This document shows, in pieces, positions 25,700-33,211 of a stretch of DNA of 34,634 nt. Origin of the DNA: an uncultured Pelagibacteraceae bacterium (GTDB taxonomy: Bacteria > Pseudomonadota > Alphaproteobacteria > Pelagibacterales > Pelagibacteraceae). Location of the stretch: assembly GCA_902526085.1 (NCBI GenBank), contig CABZJN010000013.1, positions 1-34,634 of the forward strand. The letters run 5' to 3'. The position numbers and the translations under genes were made by a program. Below the pieces are notes generated by a model. That model had not been told where the DNA came from, did no database searches, and saw only the letters and a program-made list of their open reading frames with translations. The first letter of the stretch is position 1. Every line of letters starts with the position of its first letter.

Positions 25700-26253
25700 T
25701 GTCAGTTCAATCTGATAAGTGGATTATACAAATGGCTAGAGAAAATGATATGATCTCTCCTTTTGAAGACAAACAAGTTAGAGGAGATAAAATATCATTT
25801 GGTGTATCATCATATGGTTATGATGCTAGAGTATCTGATGAATTTAAAATATTTACTAATGTAAATTCAGAAATTGTAGATCCAAAAAATTTTAAATCCT
25901 CAAATTTTATAACAAAAAGCTCATCTGAATGCATAATACCACCAAATTCATTTGTATTAGCAAGAACAGTAGAATATTTTAAGATACCCAAAAATATCTT
26001 GGTTATATGTTTAGGAAAATCTACATACGCTAGATGTGGAATAATAGTAAACGTTACACCTCTTGAGCCAGGCTGGGAAGGTCATGTAACATTAGAATTT
26101 TCCAATACTACACCGTTGCCAGCAAAAATTTATGCCAATGAAGGTGTTGCTCAATTCGTTTTTATTAAGGGCAACGAAGATCCATTAGTTTCATATGCAG
26201 ATAGAAATGGCAAATATCAGGGTCAAAAGGGAGTTACACTTCCTAAAATATAA
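25699..26253 (+). CDS. dcd: dCTP deaminase
   Basis: Dcd deaminates dCTP to dUTP, feeding thymidylate synthesis. Seen: [14 protein letters not shown] (about 31-44), the LARTVEYF strand, the nucleotide-binding [10 protein letters not shown] (about 110-119), and the catalytic Glu region [31 protein letters not shown] (about 126-156). At 184 aa it is normal. It is coupled to the 34-aa gene upstream by TAATG and followed by murA after 2 bp. Confidence 0.95.
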   Translation: MSVQSDKWIIQMARENDMISPFEDKQVRGDKISFGVSSYGYDARVSDEFKIFTNVNSEIVDPKNFKSSNFITKSSSECIIPPNSFVLARTVEYFKIPKNILVICLGKSTYARCGIIVNVTPLEPGWEGHVTLEFSNTTPLPAKIYANEGVAQFVFIKGNEDPLVSYADRNGKYQGQKGVTLPKI

Positions 26254-26255
26254 TA

Positions 26256-27518
26256 ATGGACAAATTTATTGTTAAGGGTCCTTGTAAAATTAAAGGTGAA
26301 ATTTCAATTTCAGGATCTAAAAATGCTGCTTTACCAATTTTAGCTTCAACCATTTTATTTGAAAAGGAGGTTATAATAAAAAATTTACCTCGTGTTAATG
26401 ACATTGATACTATGATTAACCTTTTAAAATCATTGGGTTCAATAATAAAATTTAGTAAAAACAAAAAAATTGTTAAAATAACAAAGAAAAAAAAGCAAAG
26501 TTATTTTGCATCATATTCTCTGGTTAGAACTATGAGAGCAGGGATATTAGTATTAGGAGCACTTGTTGCTAAGTTTCAAAAATCCATTACCTCTTTACCT
26601 GGTGGATGTTTAATTGGAGCAAGACCAGTGAATTACCATTTAAATGCACTCAAAAAACTTGGTATGAAATATGATATTAAAAAGGGCTATATCCATGCAT
26701 ATACAAGAGGAAAACTAAAAGGTACAAAAATTAGATTTTCAAAGATTAGTGTTGGAGCAACTGAAAATACAATTATAGCTGCATGTTTGGCTAATGGGAT
26801 TACCATCCTTAGAAATTGTGCAATCGAGCCAGAAATAATTGATTTAATAAATTTTTTAAATTCAGGTGGTGCAAAAATAAAATTTATAGGTAAACGTACT
26901 TTGAAGATAGAAGGCATTAAATCTTTGGAAAGCACAAGTTATTCTGTGATGTCAGACAGAATAGAAACAGGAACTTTTTGTGTAGCAGCATGTTTAACTG
27001 CAGGTAATTTAAAAATAAATAATTTTGATCCAAAAATTATAAAAACAGAATTATCATTATTAAAAAAAGTCGGAGCCAAAATTAAAGTAGCTAAAAAACA
27101 AATTCATATATCCGGTCCAAAAAAAATTAAAAATTTAACCAATTTAGTTACTAAAGAGTATCCAAACTTTCCTACAGATTTGCAAGCACAGTTTATGGTT
27201 CTACTTTGTAAGGCTAAAGGTAAAAGTTCAATAACTGAAAGTATTTTTGAAAATAGATTTATGCATGTAGCTGAATTAAGAAGGTTAGGTGCTGAGATTA
27301 TAGTAAAAAAAAATAAGGCCTTTATTTCAGGTAATACAAACTTTCAAGCAGCTGAATTAATGTCAAGCGATCTTAGAGCCTCAGTGGCGTTGGTTTTAGC
27401 TGCAATAGTTGCTAAAGGATCATCTGTAATAAATAGAATTTATCACCTTGATAGAGGATATGAAAATATAGAGTACAAGCTTAGAAAAGTCGGGGTAAAT
27501 ATTCGAAGGGTTGATTGA
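26256..27518 (+). CDS. murA: UDP-N-acetylglucosamine 1-carboxyvinyltransferase
   Basis: MurA transfers enolpyruvate from PEP to UDP-GlcNAc, the first committed step of peptidoglycan synthesis. Seen: SGSKNAALPILAST (19-32; Lys22 and Asn23), the fosfomycin-target Cys118 in LPGGCLIGARPV (114-125), SDRIETGTF (about 229-237), the catalytic Asp region PNFPTDLQAQFM (about 305-316), and RASVALVLAAIVAKGSS. The 420-aa length is usual. It is placed between dcd and the DUF2948 gene, whose ATG overlaps its stop (TGATG). Confidence 0.97.
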   Translation: MDKFIVKGPCKIKGEISISGSKNAALPILASTILFEKEVIIKNLPRVNDIDTMINLLKSLGSIIKFSKNKKIVKITKKKKQSYFASYSLVRTMRAGILVLGALVAKFQKSITSLPGGCLIGARPVNYHLNALKKLGMKYDIKKGYIHAYTRGKLKGTKIRFSKISVGATENTIIAACLANGITILRNCAIEPEIIDLINFLNSGGAKIKFIGKRTLKIEGIKSLESTSYSVMSDRIETGTFCVAACLTAGNLKINNFDPKIIKTELSLLKKVGAKIKVAKKQIHISGPKKIKNLTNLVTKEYPNFPTDLQAQFMVLLCKAKGKSSITESIFENRFMHVAELRRLGAEIIVKKNKAFISGNTNFQAAELMSSDLRASVALVLAAIVAKGSSVINRIYHLDRGYENIEYKLRKVGVNIRRVD

Positions 27519-27925
27519 TGAAAAACCAGTACTTAAAAAAGATAATTGCACAAACTCCCGAAGATCTTCACATTATATCAGCTTGTTGTTCAGAGGGGAA
27601 AGTTAATGTTGATGATGTTAAATATTTAGCTTCTAATAGGATTTTTTTGATTTCAATAGCAAGATTTAGCAAAGAAGAGGAAAATAAAAATAAATTAATA
27701 AATAGTATTATTAAATTTGAATTTATTAATTCGTCAAAATCAAAGAATATAGACCAAAAAAACACCAATCTTACGTTAGAATTATTAACAATTGATATTT
27801 TTAAGAAAGAGAAGAATTTTGAAATAACTATGTTATTTTCAAAAAATAGAATTATAACTCTTGCCGCTGAAGTAATTGAAGTGACACTAGAGGATCAAAA
27901 AATAGTAAATGATAAAAATAATTAA
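27518..27925 (+). CDS. DUF2948 family protein
   Basis: This 135-aa protein of unknown function occupies the spot between murA and hisD that DUF2948 proteins hold in many alphaproteobacteria. The start AQTPEDLHIISACCSEGKVNVDDVKYL fits the family opening (a D-L-xx-I-S-A pattern followed by a K-xx-D-xx-Y/F-L strand), and the end LLFSKNRIITLAAEVIEVTLEDQ fits its closing strands. An in-frame TTG 3 bases earlier is not needed: ATG 27518 overlaps the murA stop. It overlaps hisD by 17 bp. Confidence 0.75.
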   Translation: MKNQYLKKIIAQTPEDLHIISACCSEGKVNVDDVKYLASNRIFLISIARFSKEEENKNKLINSIIKFEFINSSKSKNIDQKNTNLTLELLTIDIFKKEKNFEITMLFSKNRIITLAAEVIEVTLEDQKIVNDKNN

Positions 27926-29174
27926 TTGTAATAGAAAAAATTACTTAAATAATTTAACAAAATTTTTAGATCTTAGAAGATCAGGAAAAAAAAATGAAAA
28001 TAAAACAATATCTAAAATTTTAAAAGATATTAAGAACAAAAAAAATAAAAGTCTTTTAAAATATGAGAAAAAATTTAGTAAAAATAGTCAAATTAAGCCA
28101 AGTATTAAGCAAATTAATAAAGCAATTAAATCTTTAGACCCTAAGATTAAAAGAGCTATAGATTTTGCTTACAAACGGATACTCAAATTTCATTCTTTAC
28201 AAAAAACTACAGATATTTTTTATAAAGATAATCTAAATAATAAAATTGAGTATAAATATTTACCAATTCAATCGGTTGGTATTTATGTTCCAGCAAACTT
28301 ACCATCAACACTATTGATGAATGCTATACCAGCAAAAATTGCAGGTGTTAAAAGAATTGTACTAGCTAATCCAAAAAATAATGGAAAATTAAATCCTGCA
28401 GTTTTATATGCAGCAAAAAAATTAGGAATTAATGAAATTTATTCAATGGGAGGTGCACAAGCTATAGGTAGTTTGGCTTATATTCAAAAAGTAAATAAAA
28501 TTGTTGGACCGGGCAATATCTTTGTTTCTGGAGCTAAAAGGCAGGTTTTTGGAGATGTAGGTATTGAAGGAATGATTGCAGGTCCATCTGAAATAACAAT
28601 ATTAGCAGATAACAAAACTAATTTAAATGAAGTTACTACATCTATGATTGGGCAAGCAGAACATGACTCAAATTCTCAATGTATATTGATCACTAAAAAC
28701 TCTAATTTGATCAACAAATTTAAGAAAGATTTAGAATTAAAATTAAAAGATTTACCAAGAAAAAATATTGCATTTAAAAGCATTAAAAATAACGGACTAA
28801 TTCTAAAAGTATATAATGATAGACAAATTATTGATGCAATTAATGAGATAGCTCCTGAACACTTAGAAATAAATGTTAGCAATTATAAAAAGTATAAGGA
28901 TAAAATTTTTAATGCGGGAAGTATTTGTATAGGAAAATATTCTCCTATGGCATTAAGTGACTATGCTGTTGGGATAAATCATGTATTACCAACTAATTCG
29001 TCAGCTAAATTTTCATCAGGATTAAGCTTAAGTGAATTTTATAAAAAAATTAGCCTTATAACTCTTTCAAAAAAAGGTGTTGAGAAAATAGGAGAATACG
29101 CTACACATCTCGCTGAGTATGAAGAATTAAAAGGTCATGCTTTGAGTATAAAATCAAGAATAAACAAGGAGTAA
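27909..29174 (+). CDS. hisD: Histidinol dehydrogenase
   Basis: HisD performs the last two oxidations of histidine synthesis (histidinol to histidine, NAD and zinc dependent). Seen: VGIYVPANLPSTLLMNAIPAKIAGVK (about 119-144), GPGNIFVSGAKRQVFG and GIEGMIAGPSEITILAD, the zinc/substrate GQAEHDSNSQC (about 248-258), the catalytic Glu-His of EIAPEHLEI (about 315-323) and INHVLPT with a further His. The family usually has AG rather than AN in the PA(G/N) segment; otherwise it is canonical at 421 aa. infA follows 6 bp later; other his genes lie 1 kb beyond. Confidence 0.96.
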   Translation: MIKIINCNRKNYLNNLTKFLDLRRSGKKNENKTISKILKDIKNKKNKSLLKYEKKFSKNSQIKPSIKQINKAIKSLDPKIKRAIDFAYKRILKFHSLQKTTDIFYKDNLNNKIEYKYLPIQSVGIYVPANLPSTLLMNAIPAKIAGVKRIVLANPKNNGKLNPAVLYAAKKLGINEIYSMGGAQAIGSLAYIQKVNKIVGPGNIFVSGAKRQVFGDVGIEGMIAGPSEITILADNKTNLNEVTTSMIGQAEHDSNSQCILITKNSNLINKFKKDLELKLKDLPRKNIAFKSIKNNGLILKVYNDRQIIDAINEIAPEHLEINVSNYKKYKDKIFNAGSICIGKYSPMALSDYAVGINHVLPTNSSAKFSSGLSLSEFYKKISLITLSKKGVEKIGEYATHLAEYEELKGHALSIKSRINKE

Positions 29175-29180
29175 CAAAAT

Positions 29181-29396
29181 TTGTCGAAACAAGATTTATT
29201 GGAATTTAAAGGTAAAGTCATCGATTTATTACCTAACGCAATGTTCCGAGTAAAGCTTGAAAATAATCATATTGTTACAGCTCATACAGCTGGAAAGTTA
29301 AGGAAGAATAGGATTAGAGTTCTTCAAGGTGATAACGTAACAGTGGAAGTAACACCTTATGATTTGACAAAAGGAAGAATTATTTTTAGGTTTTAA
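29181..29396 (+). CDS. infA: Translation initiation factor IF-1
   Basis: IF-1 is a 71-aa OB-fold protein that binds the ribosomal A site during initiation. The sequence is canonical: [48 protein letters not shown] and [13 protein letters not shown]. The start is TTG, supported by aaggag (29167-29172) 8 bases upstream. A weak start codon on infA is notable, since start discrimination is IF-1/IF-3 territory and self-limiting translation is known for infC. tRNA-Phe begins 5 bp after its stop, probably on the same transcript. Confidence 0.96.
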   Translation: MSKQDLLEFKGKVIDLLPNAMFRVKLENNHIVTAHTAGKLRKNRIRVLQGDNVTVEVTPYDLTKGRIIFRF

Positions 29397-29401
29397 ATAA
29401 T

Positions 29402-29477
29402 GGCTTCGTAGCTCAGTTGGTAGAGCAGAGCCCTGAAAAGGCTTGTGTCGCTGGTTCGAGTCCCGCCGAAGCCACCA
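29402..29477 (+). tRNA. tRNA-Phe (anticodon GAA)
   Basis: A 76-nt cloverleaf: acceptor GGCTTCG / CGAAGCC, D-arm GCTC...GAGC, anticodon arm GAGCC-CTGAAAA-GGCTT with anticodon GAA, T-arm GCTGG-TTCGAGT-CCCGC, discriminator A and encoded CCA. The T-stem has one mismatch (T51 against C63), unusual for a core tRNA. It starts 5 bp after infA and is likely cut from that transcript. Confidence 0.95.
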
Positions 29478-29595
29478 TTTTAGAAATAAAACCTTGCATC
29501 AAAAATGCTTGCATTCAATTTTAAAATCTAATAACTATCCCGCTAGCTGAAGTTTAGCTAAGTTTAATATAATAAAGAAAGAGTAAAAGAAAAGT

Positions 29596-29808
29596 ATGAG
29601 TACATTAAAAGGAAAAGTAAAGTGGTTCAACGGTAAGAAGGGCTACGGATTTATAGAAAGAGAAGACGGAGAAAAAGATTGTTTCGTTCATGCAAGCGCA
29701 GTTCGTGAAGCAGGACTTCGTTTTTTGAATGAGAACGACGCTGTGGAATTTGAAATTCAGGATGGAGACAAAGGTCCAAGCGCTGTGAATTTAAAGAAAA
29801 CTTCTTAA
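29596..29808 (+). CDS. Cold-shock domain protein (CspA family)
   Basis: This 70-aa single-domain nucleic-acid chaperone binds single-stranded RNA/DNA and melts mRNA structure. Seen: [19 protein letters not shown] (RNP1 as KGYGFI, about residues 15-20) and [10 protein letters not shown] (RNP2, about 27-36; Cys where Val or Ile is commoner), then [17 protein letters not shown]. The start follows aaagaaaag. The roughly 118-bp gap from tRNA-Phe contains TTGCAT repeats and a small tagct...agcta stem but no obvious cold-shock box. Structured DNA follows its stop. Confidence 0.93.
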   Translation: MSTLKGKVKWFNGKKGYGFIEREDGEKDCFVHASAVREAGLRFLNENDAVEFEIQDGDKGPSAVNLKKTS

Positions 29809-29828
29809 AATTTATTTCATTTAAAATT

Positions 29829-29875
29829 TTGTATAGGAATAAAAGTAGGTAAACCCTATGAATATTCCTATACAA
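29829..29875 (+). repeat. 13-bp perfect inverted repeat in the csp 3' region
   Basis: Bases 29829-29841 (ttgtataggaata) pair perfectly with 29863-29875, and the 21-base loop has its own short stem (tagg 29846-29849 with ccta 29855-29858). It begins 21 bases after the csp stop. No T-run follows, so it does not look like an ordinary intrinsic terminator. It may protect the csp mRNA 3' end, serve as a binding site, or be part of a small RNA. Confidence 0.55.
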
Positions 29876-29965
29876 TGCACACTTGCATTTAAATTCTAAA
29901 ATGCTATTAAACCTCCATGATTATAAATAGTAAAATTTTCGTATCTCACAAAAAACATCATTTTC

Positions 29966-29990
29966 ATGCTGGCTTGCAGCTAGCATTTTA
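29966..29990 (+). terminator. Putative intrinsic terminator between csp and tRNA-His
   Basis: ATGCTGGC (29966-29973), loop TTGCA, then GCTAGCAT (29979-29986) forms an 8-bp stem with one G-U pair, followed directly by TTTTAACTATTTT. It would end transcripts from csp or from a small RNA lying in 29809-29990, before the tRNA-His / hisS unit. Confidence 0.5.
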
Positions 29991-30039
29991 ACTATTTTAA
30001 AATTTAAATTTAACTCTAATTAGTATAAAACAACAACAG

Positions 30040-30114
30040 GCCCTGGTGGTGAAATGGTTATCACGAAAGTTTGTGGAACTTTAGTTTTTGGTTCAATTCC
30101 AAGCCAGGGTACCA
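30040..30114 (+). tRNA. tRNA-His (anticodon GTG)
   Basis: A 75-nt cloverleaf: acceptor GCCCTGG / CCAGGGT (G1-T72 wobble), D-arm GTGA-AATGGTTA-TCAC, anticodon arm AAAGT-TTGTGGA-ACTTT with anticodon GTG, T-arm TTTGG-TTCAATT-CCAAG, discriminator A73 and encoded CCA. Most bacteria have C73 pairing with an extra G-1; A73 is the known alphaproteobacterial departure. A genomic G does lie at -1 but would face A73. It ends 4 bp before the hisS start codon. Confidence 0.95.
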
Positions 30115-30118
30115 AAAA

Positions 30119-31513
30119 ATGAATAAAGAAAATAAATTAATACCTGGGTTGCCATCAGGATTTGAAGATCGTTGGGATAGGAAACTTCTTCTCAAAAAAA
30201 AGCTGTTATCAGTAATTGAGAATAATTTTATTAAGTTTGGTGCTGAACCACTCGAAACACCATCGTTCGAAATAAGTGAAAATATAGGATCTTTTCTAGC
30301 AGAAGATGAAGATAATCCTATGTCTGATGTATTCTCATTTAAAGATGGAGATAAAAGTATTACACTTCGATATGACTTATCTAGCCCTCTTGCAAGATTT
30401 GTTGCTCAAAATAATCAAGAGTTACCTTCAATTTATAAAAGATATGCTATTCAAAATGTATTTCGTAATGAGAAGGCGGGTAATGGAAGATATAGAGAAT
30501 TTTTGCAAGCGGATTTTGATATTGTAGGAAATGTTAGTTCATCACAAGCTAACGCTGAACTTTGTAATTTAATTTCAGCAACACTTTTAGAATGTGGATT
30601 AAAGAAAGATCAATTTACAATCGATGTAAGTAACAGAAAAATAGTTCAAGGTTTACTAGATGAATTACAAATAACTGAGGAAAAACAACTAAAAGTTATT
30701 AGGGCAATTGATAAACTTGATAAGCCTGGATTTGGAATAAAAGGTGTAGAGGATCTTTTGAGAAAGGAAAGAAAAGATACTAGTGGTGCTATTACAAAAG
30801 GTGCAAATTTAAATGATGAGCAGGTTTCTAAGATATTAGACTATTTAAAAATTAAAGATTTAAATGAACTAAAACAAAATTTAAAAAACTCTTTATCGCA
30901 AGAAGGTATCAATGAATTAGAAGACTTTTTTGGGGTGCTAGGATATGGATCAAACTTAGACCAAGTCAAAACTAACTTTACAATTGTCAGAGGTTTAGCA
31001 TATTATTCTGATTTCATTGTTGAAACTAATTTAAATTTTAAAGTTACAAATAATAAAGGTAAAGAGGTAGATATTGGCAGTATTTGTTCAGGTGGAGCCT
31101 ATGCAAAACTTATATCAAGATTTAAAGGAGTTGACATTCCAGGCACAGGTATAAGTTTTGGTGTAGATAGGCTTTTGTTTGCATTAATGCAATTAGATCA
31201 GTTTCAATTAGATGAACAAAAACCAGTTTTAGTGTGTGTGATGGATCAAAAATACTTAAAAAACTACTACGAAATTTTAGATCTTTTAAGACAAAACAAT
31301 ATTAATTCAGAAATATTTTTAGATACTAAAAAAAATCTAGGTAAGCAGCTTACTTTTGCAAACAAACGCCAATTACCAGTTGCAGTAATCTGTGGAGAAA
31401 ATGAATTTAAAGGTAATACAGTGACCATTAAAAACTTAAAGGGCGTAAAGGGTGAGAACAATAAAACAATTCCCATGAAAGATTTAATCGATGAAGTCAA
31501 AAAACTCATCTGA
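30119..31513 (+). CDS. hisS: Histidyl-tRNA synthetase, divergent alphaproteobacterial type
   Basis: HisRS charges tRNA-His. The ATG at 30119 gives MNKENKLIPGLPSGFEDRW; a longer in-frame opening at 30071 would run through the tRNA-His gene and is rejected. Seen: LRYDLSSPLARFVA (motif region with substrate Arg), YAIQNVFRNEKAGNGRYREFLQADFDIVG (motif 2 in its alphaproteobacterial form, differing from the usual FRYERPQxGRYREFHQ), the histidine-specific RGLAYYSDFIVE, GGAYAKLI and GTGISFGVDRLLFAL (motif 3), then an anticodon-binding domain (about 370-464). The divergent motif 2 agrees with the A73 tRNA-His encoded 4 bp upstream. Its end overlaps hisZ by 23 bp. Confidence 0.93.
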   Translation: MNKENKLIPGLPSGFEDRWDRKLLLKKKLLSVIENNFIKFGAEPLETPSFEISENIGSFLAEDEDNPMSDVFSFKDGDKSITLRYDLSSPLARFVAQNNQELPSIYKRYAIQNVFRNEKAGNGRYREFLQADFDIVGNVSSSQANAELCNLISATLLECGLKKDQFTIDVSNRKIVQGLLDELQITEEKQLKVIRAIDKLDKPGFGIKGVEDLLRKERKDTSGAITKGANLNDEQVSKILDYLKIKDLNELKQNLKNSLSQEGINELEDFFGVLGYGSNLDQVKTNFTIVRGLAYYSDFIVETNLNFKVTNNKGKEVDIGSICSGGAYAKLISRFKGVDIPGTGISFGVDRLLFALMQLDQFQLDEQKPVLVCVMDQKYLKNYYEILDLLRQNNINSEIFLDTKKNLGKQLTFANKRQLPVAVICGENEFKGNTVTIKNLKGVKGENNKTIPMKDLIDEVKKLI

Positions 31514-32540
31514 AAATATACTTAAATCTTTAAAATCAAGTGGATTTGATTTTATAGATTTAGATACAGTAATTCCAACTAATCTAATTCTTGAGAGATC
31601 TGGGGAGTCATTTAGAAGTCTAATTTTTTCATTTATGGATCAGAAAGGAAAGGAAATTTGTTTAAGACCTGACTTAACCATTGCTTCTTGTATCAAATAT
31701 CTTAATCAAAAAAAAAAGAGAATTTCAAAAGTATTTTATAATGGCCAAGCATTTAGAAAAGTTAAGAAAAAAAATGAAAAAATTATAAGAGATCAAATAG
31801 GATTTGAGATCATAGGATCAAAAGATGAGAAAAGAGATGATATAAAAATTATAAATACAAGTATTAAAGTTATAAATAAATTTAGATATAAAACTGGAAG
31901 TATTACAATTGGGAATATTGAAATTTTTCAATTATTAATAAATAAATTAGATATTCCAAAAAGATGGAGGCTTCGATTACAAAGACATTTTTGGAGAGAA
32001 AATTATTTTAATGAATTGTTAAAACGTTTAGAGACTAATTCAGATGTAGTTGAAACAGTAGTTGAATTGGATAAAAAAAGATATTTAAAAATGTTTAAAC
32101 AAAATCAAGATAGAAATATTGCAGGTCGTACTTTAAATGAAATTTTATTAAGGTTTGATAATAAAATTAAAGATCCTAGACGACAAATAAAAGGCCAAAA
32201 TGTCGTAAAAATTATCAGAGATTATTTAAAAATTAGTTGTCCTATGAGCAAAGCAGCAGCTACTCTAAATACTTTTTTTAAACAAAATAAAATCAATCTT
32301 AGTGTTGAAAAGAATTATTTTCCAATAACAAAAAATAAAGTTTCAAAGCTAAACGTAAATTTTTCATCTTCATTCGGCAGACATTTAGAATATTACACAG
32401 GTATGGTTTTCAAAATTCAAACAAAGGTAAAATCAAGAAAAATTGAGGTAAATGGTGGCCGTTATGACAATCTTATTAGTGATTTAGGTTCTAAAACAAA
32501 GGTTCCAGCTGTTGGAGGTGCAATAAATTTAAATGATTAA
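31491..32540 (+). CDS. hisZ: ATP phosphoribosyltransferase regulatory subunit
   Basis: HisZ is a HisRS-like protein without charging activity that activates short-form HisG and senses histidine. The 349-aa protein retains the catalytic-core fold: LRPDLTIASCIKYLN (about 57-71), KVFYNGQAFRKVKKKNEKIIRDQIGFEIIG (about 80-109, degenerate motif 2), and a motif-3-like RKIEVNGGRYDNLI...VPAVGGAIN. It lacks the C-terminal anticodon-binding domain and is followed at once by a short HisG. It overlaps hisS by 23 bp and hisG by 8 bp, so all three are translationally linked. Distinction from hisS rests on the degraded motifs and context. Confidence 0.88.
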   Translation: MKSKNSSENILKSLKSSGFDFIDLDTVIPTNLILERSGESFRSLIFSFMDQKGKEICLRPDLTIASCIKYLNQKKKRISKVFYNGQAFRKVKKKNEKIIRDQIGFEIIGSKDEKRDDIKIINTSIKVINKFRYKTGSITIGNIEIFQLLINKLDIPKRWRLRLQRHFWRENYFNELLKRLETNSDVVETVVELDKKRYLKMFKQNQDRNIAGRTLNEILLRFDNKIKDPRRQIKGQNVVKIIRDYLKISCPMSKAAATLNTFFKQNKINLSVEKNYFPITKNKVSKLNVNFSSSFGRHLEYYTGMVFKIQTKVKSRKIEVNGGRYDNLISDLGSKTKVPAVGGAINLND

Positions 32541-33210
32541 AATTGGCATTCCTAGCAAAGGTAGACTGAGAAAAGATACTTTAAGTATTTTTAAAAATAA
32601 AAATCTTAAAATTTTATCAGAAAGAGGGGAAAGAGATCTTTTTGGATATATAAAAGGAAACAAAAAAATAAAAATAGTATATCTCCATGCAAGAGAAATT
32701 ATTGAAAGATTAGGAGATGGATCATTAGATATAGGTTTTTCAGGTTATGATCTATTAAAAGAGTCTGAATTAAATATTCAAAATAAAGTTATTATTAATA
32801 AAAAACTCGATTATGGAAATGCAACTCTAGTTGTAGCTGTTCCTGATGAGTGGATAGATGTCCAAACACTTGCTGATTTAGAGGAAATATCTTTTGATTT
32901 TAAAGATAAAAAGAAAAGCAGGTTAAGAGTTGCAACTAAATATCCAAACTTGACCAAAGAATTTTTATTTTCAAAAGGAGTAACTCAATTTAAATTAGTA
33001 CCTTCACTTGGGGCAACAGAGGTGTATCCATTTACTGGTTCATCTGAAATTTTAACAGATATTACTAGTACAGGCGAAACTTTACGTGCAAATAATTTAA
33101 GGATTTTAAAAGATGGCAATATTCTTAAAAGTACAGCAATTTTAATGTCTAATAAAAAATCTAAAAAAAAAAGCGGTCTAATTAAATTAATTAAAAATTT
33201 ATCTAATTAA
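32533..33210 (+). CDS. hisG: ATP phosphoribosyltransferase, short form (catalytic subunit)
   Basis: HisG joins ATP and PRPP in the first, controlled step of histidine synthesis. The 225-aa length and absence of a C-terminal ACT-like histidine-binding domain mark it as the short form that needs HisZ, which is encoded just upstream with 8 bp overlap. Seen: IGIPSKGRLRKDTL (3-16), GSLDIGFSGYDLL (about 60-72), LRVATKYPNLTKEF (about 132-145) and the PRPP-binding GATEVYPFTGSSEILTDITSTGETL (about 160-184). It ends 1 bp from the convergent rmuC stop. Confidence 0.95.
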   Translation: MIKIGIPSKGRLRKDTLSIFKNKNLKILSERGERDLFGYIKGNKKIKIVYLHAREIIERLGDGSLDIGFSGYDLLKESELNIQNKVIINKKLDYGNATLVVAVPDEWIDVQTLADLEEISFDFKDKKKSRLRVATKYPNLTKEFLFSKGVTQFKLVPSLGATEVYPFTGSSEILTDITSTGETLRANNLRILKDGNILKSTAILMSNKKSKKKSGLIKLIKNLSN

Positions 33211-33211
33211 A

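Noticed and set aside
30071..30118. An N-terminal extension of HisRS
   Set aside because: Those codons are the tRNA-His gene read as protein; the family N-terminus begins at the ATG at 30119.
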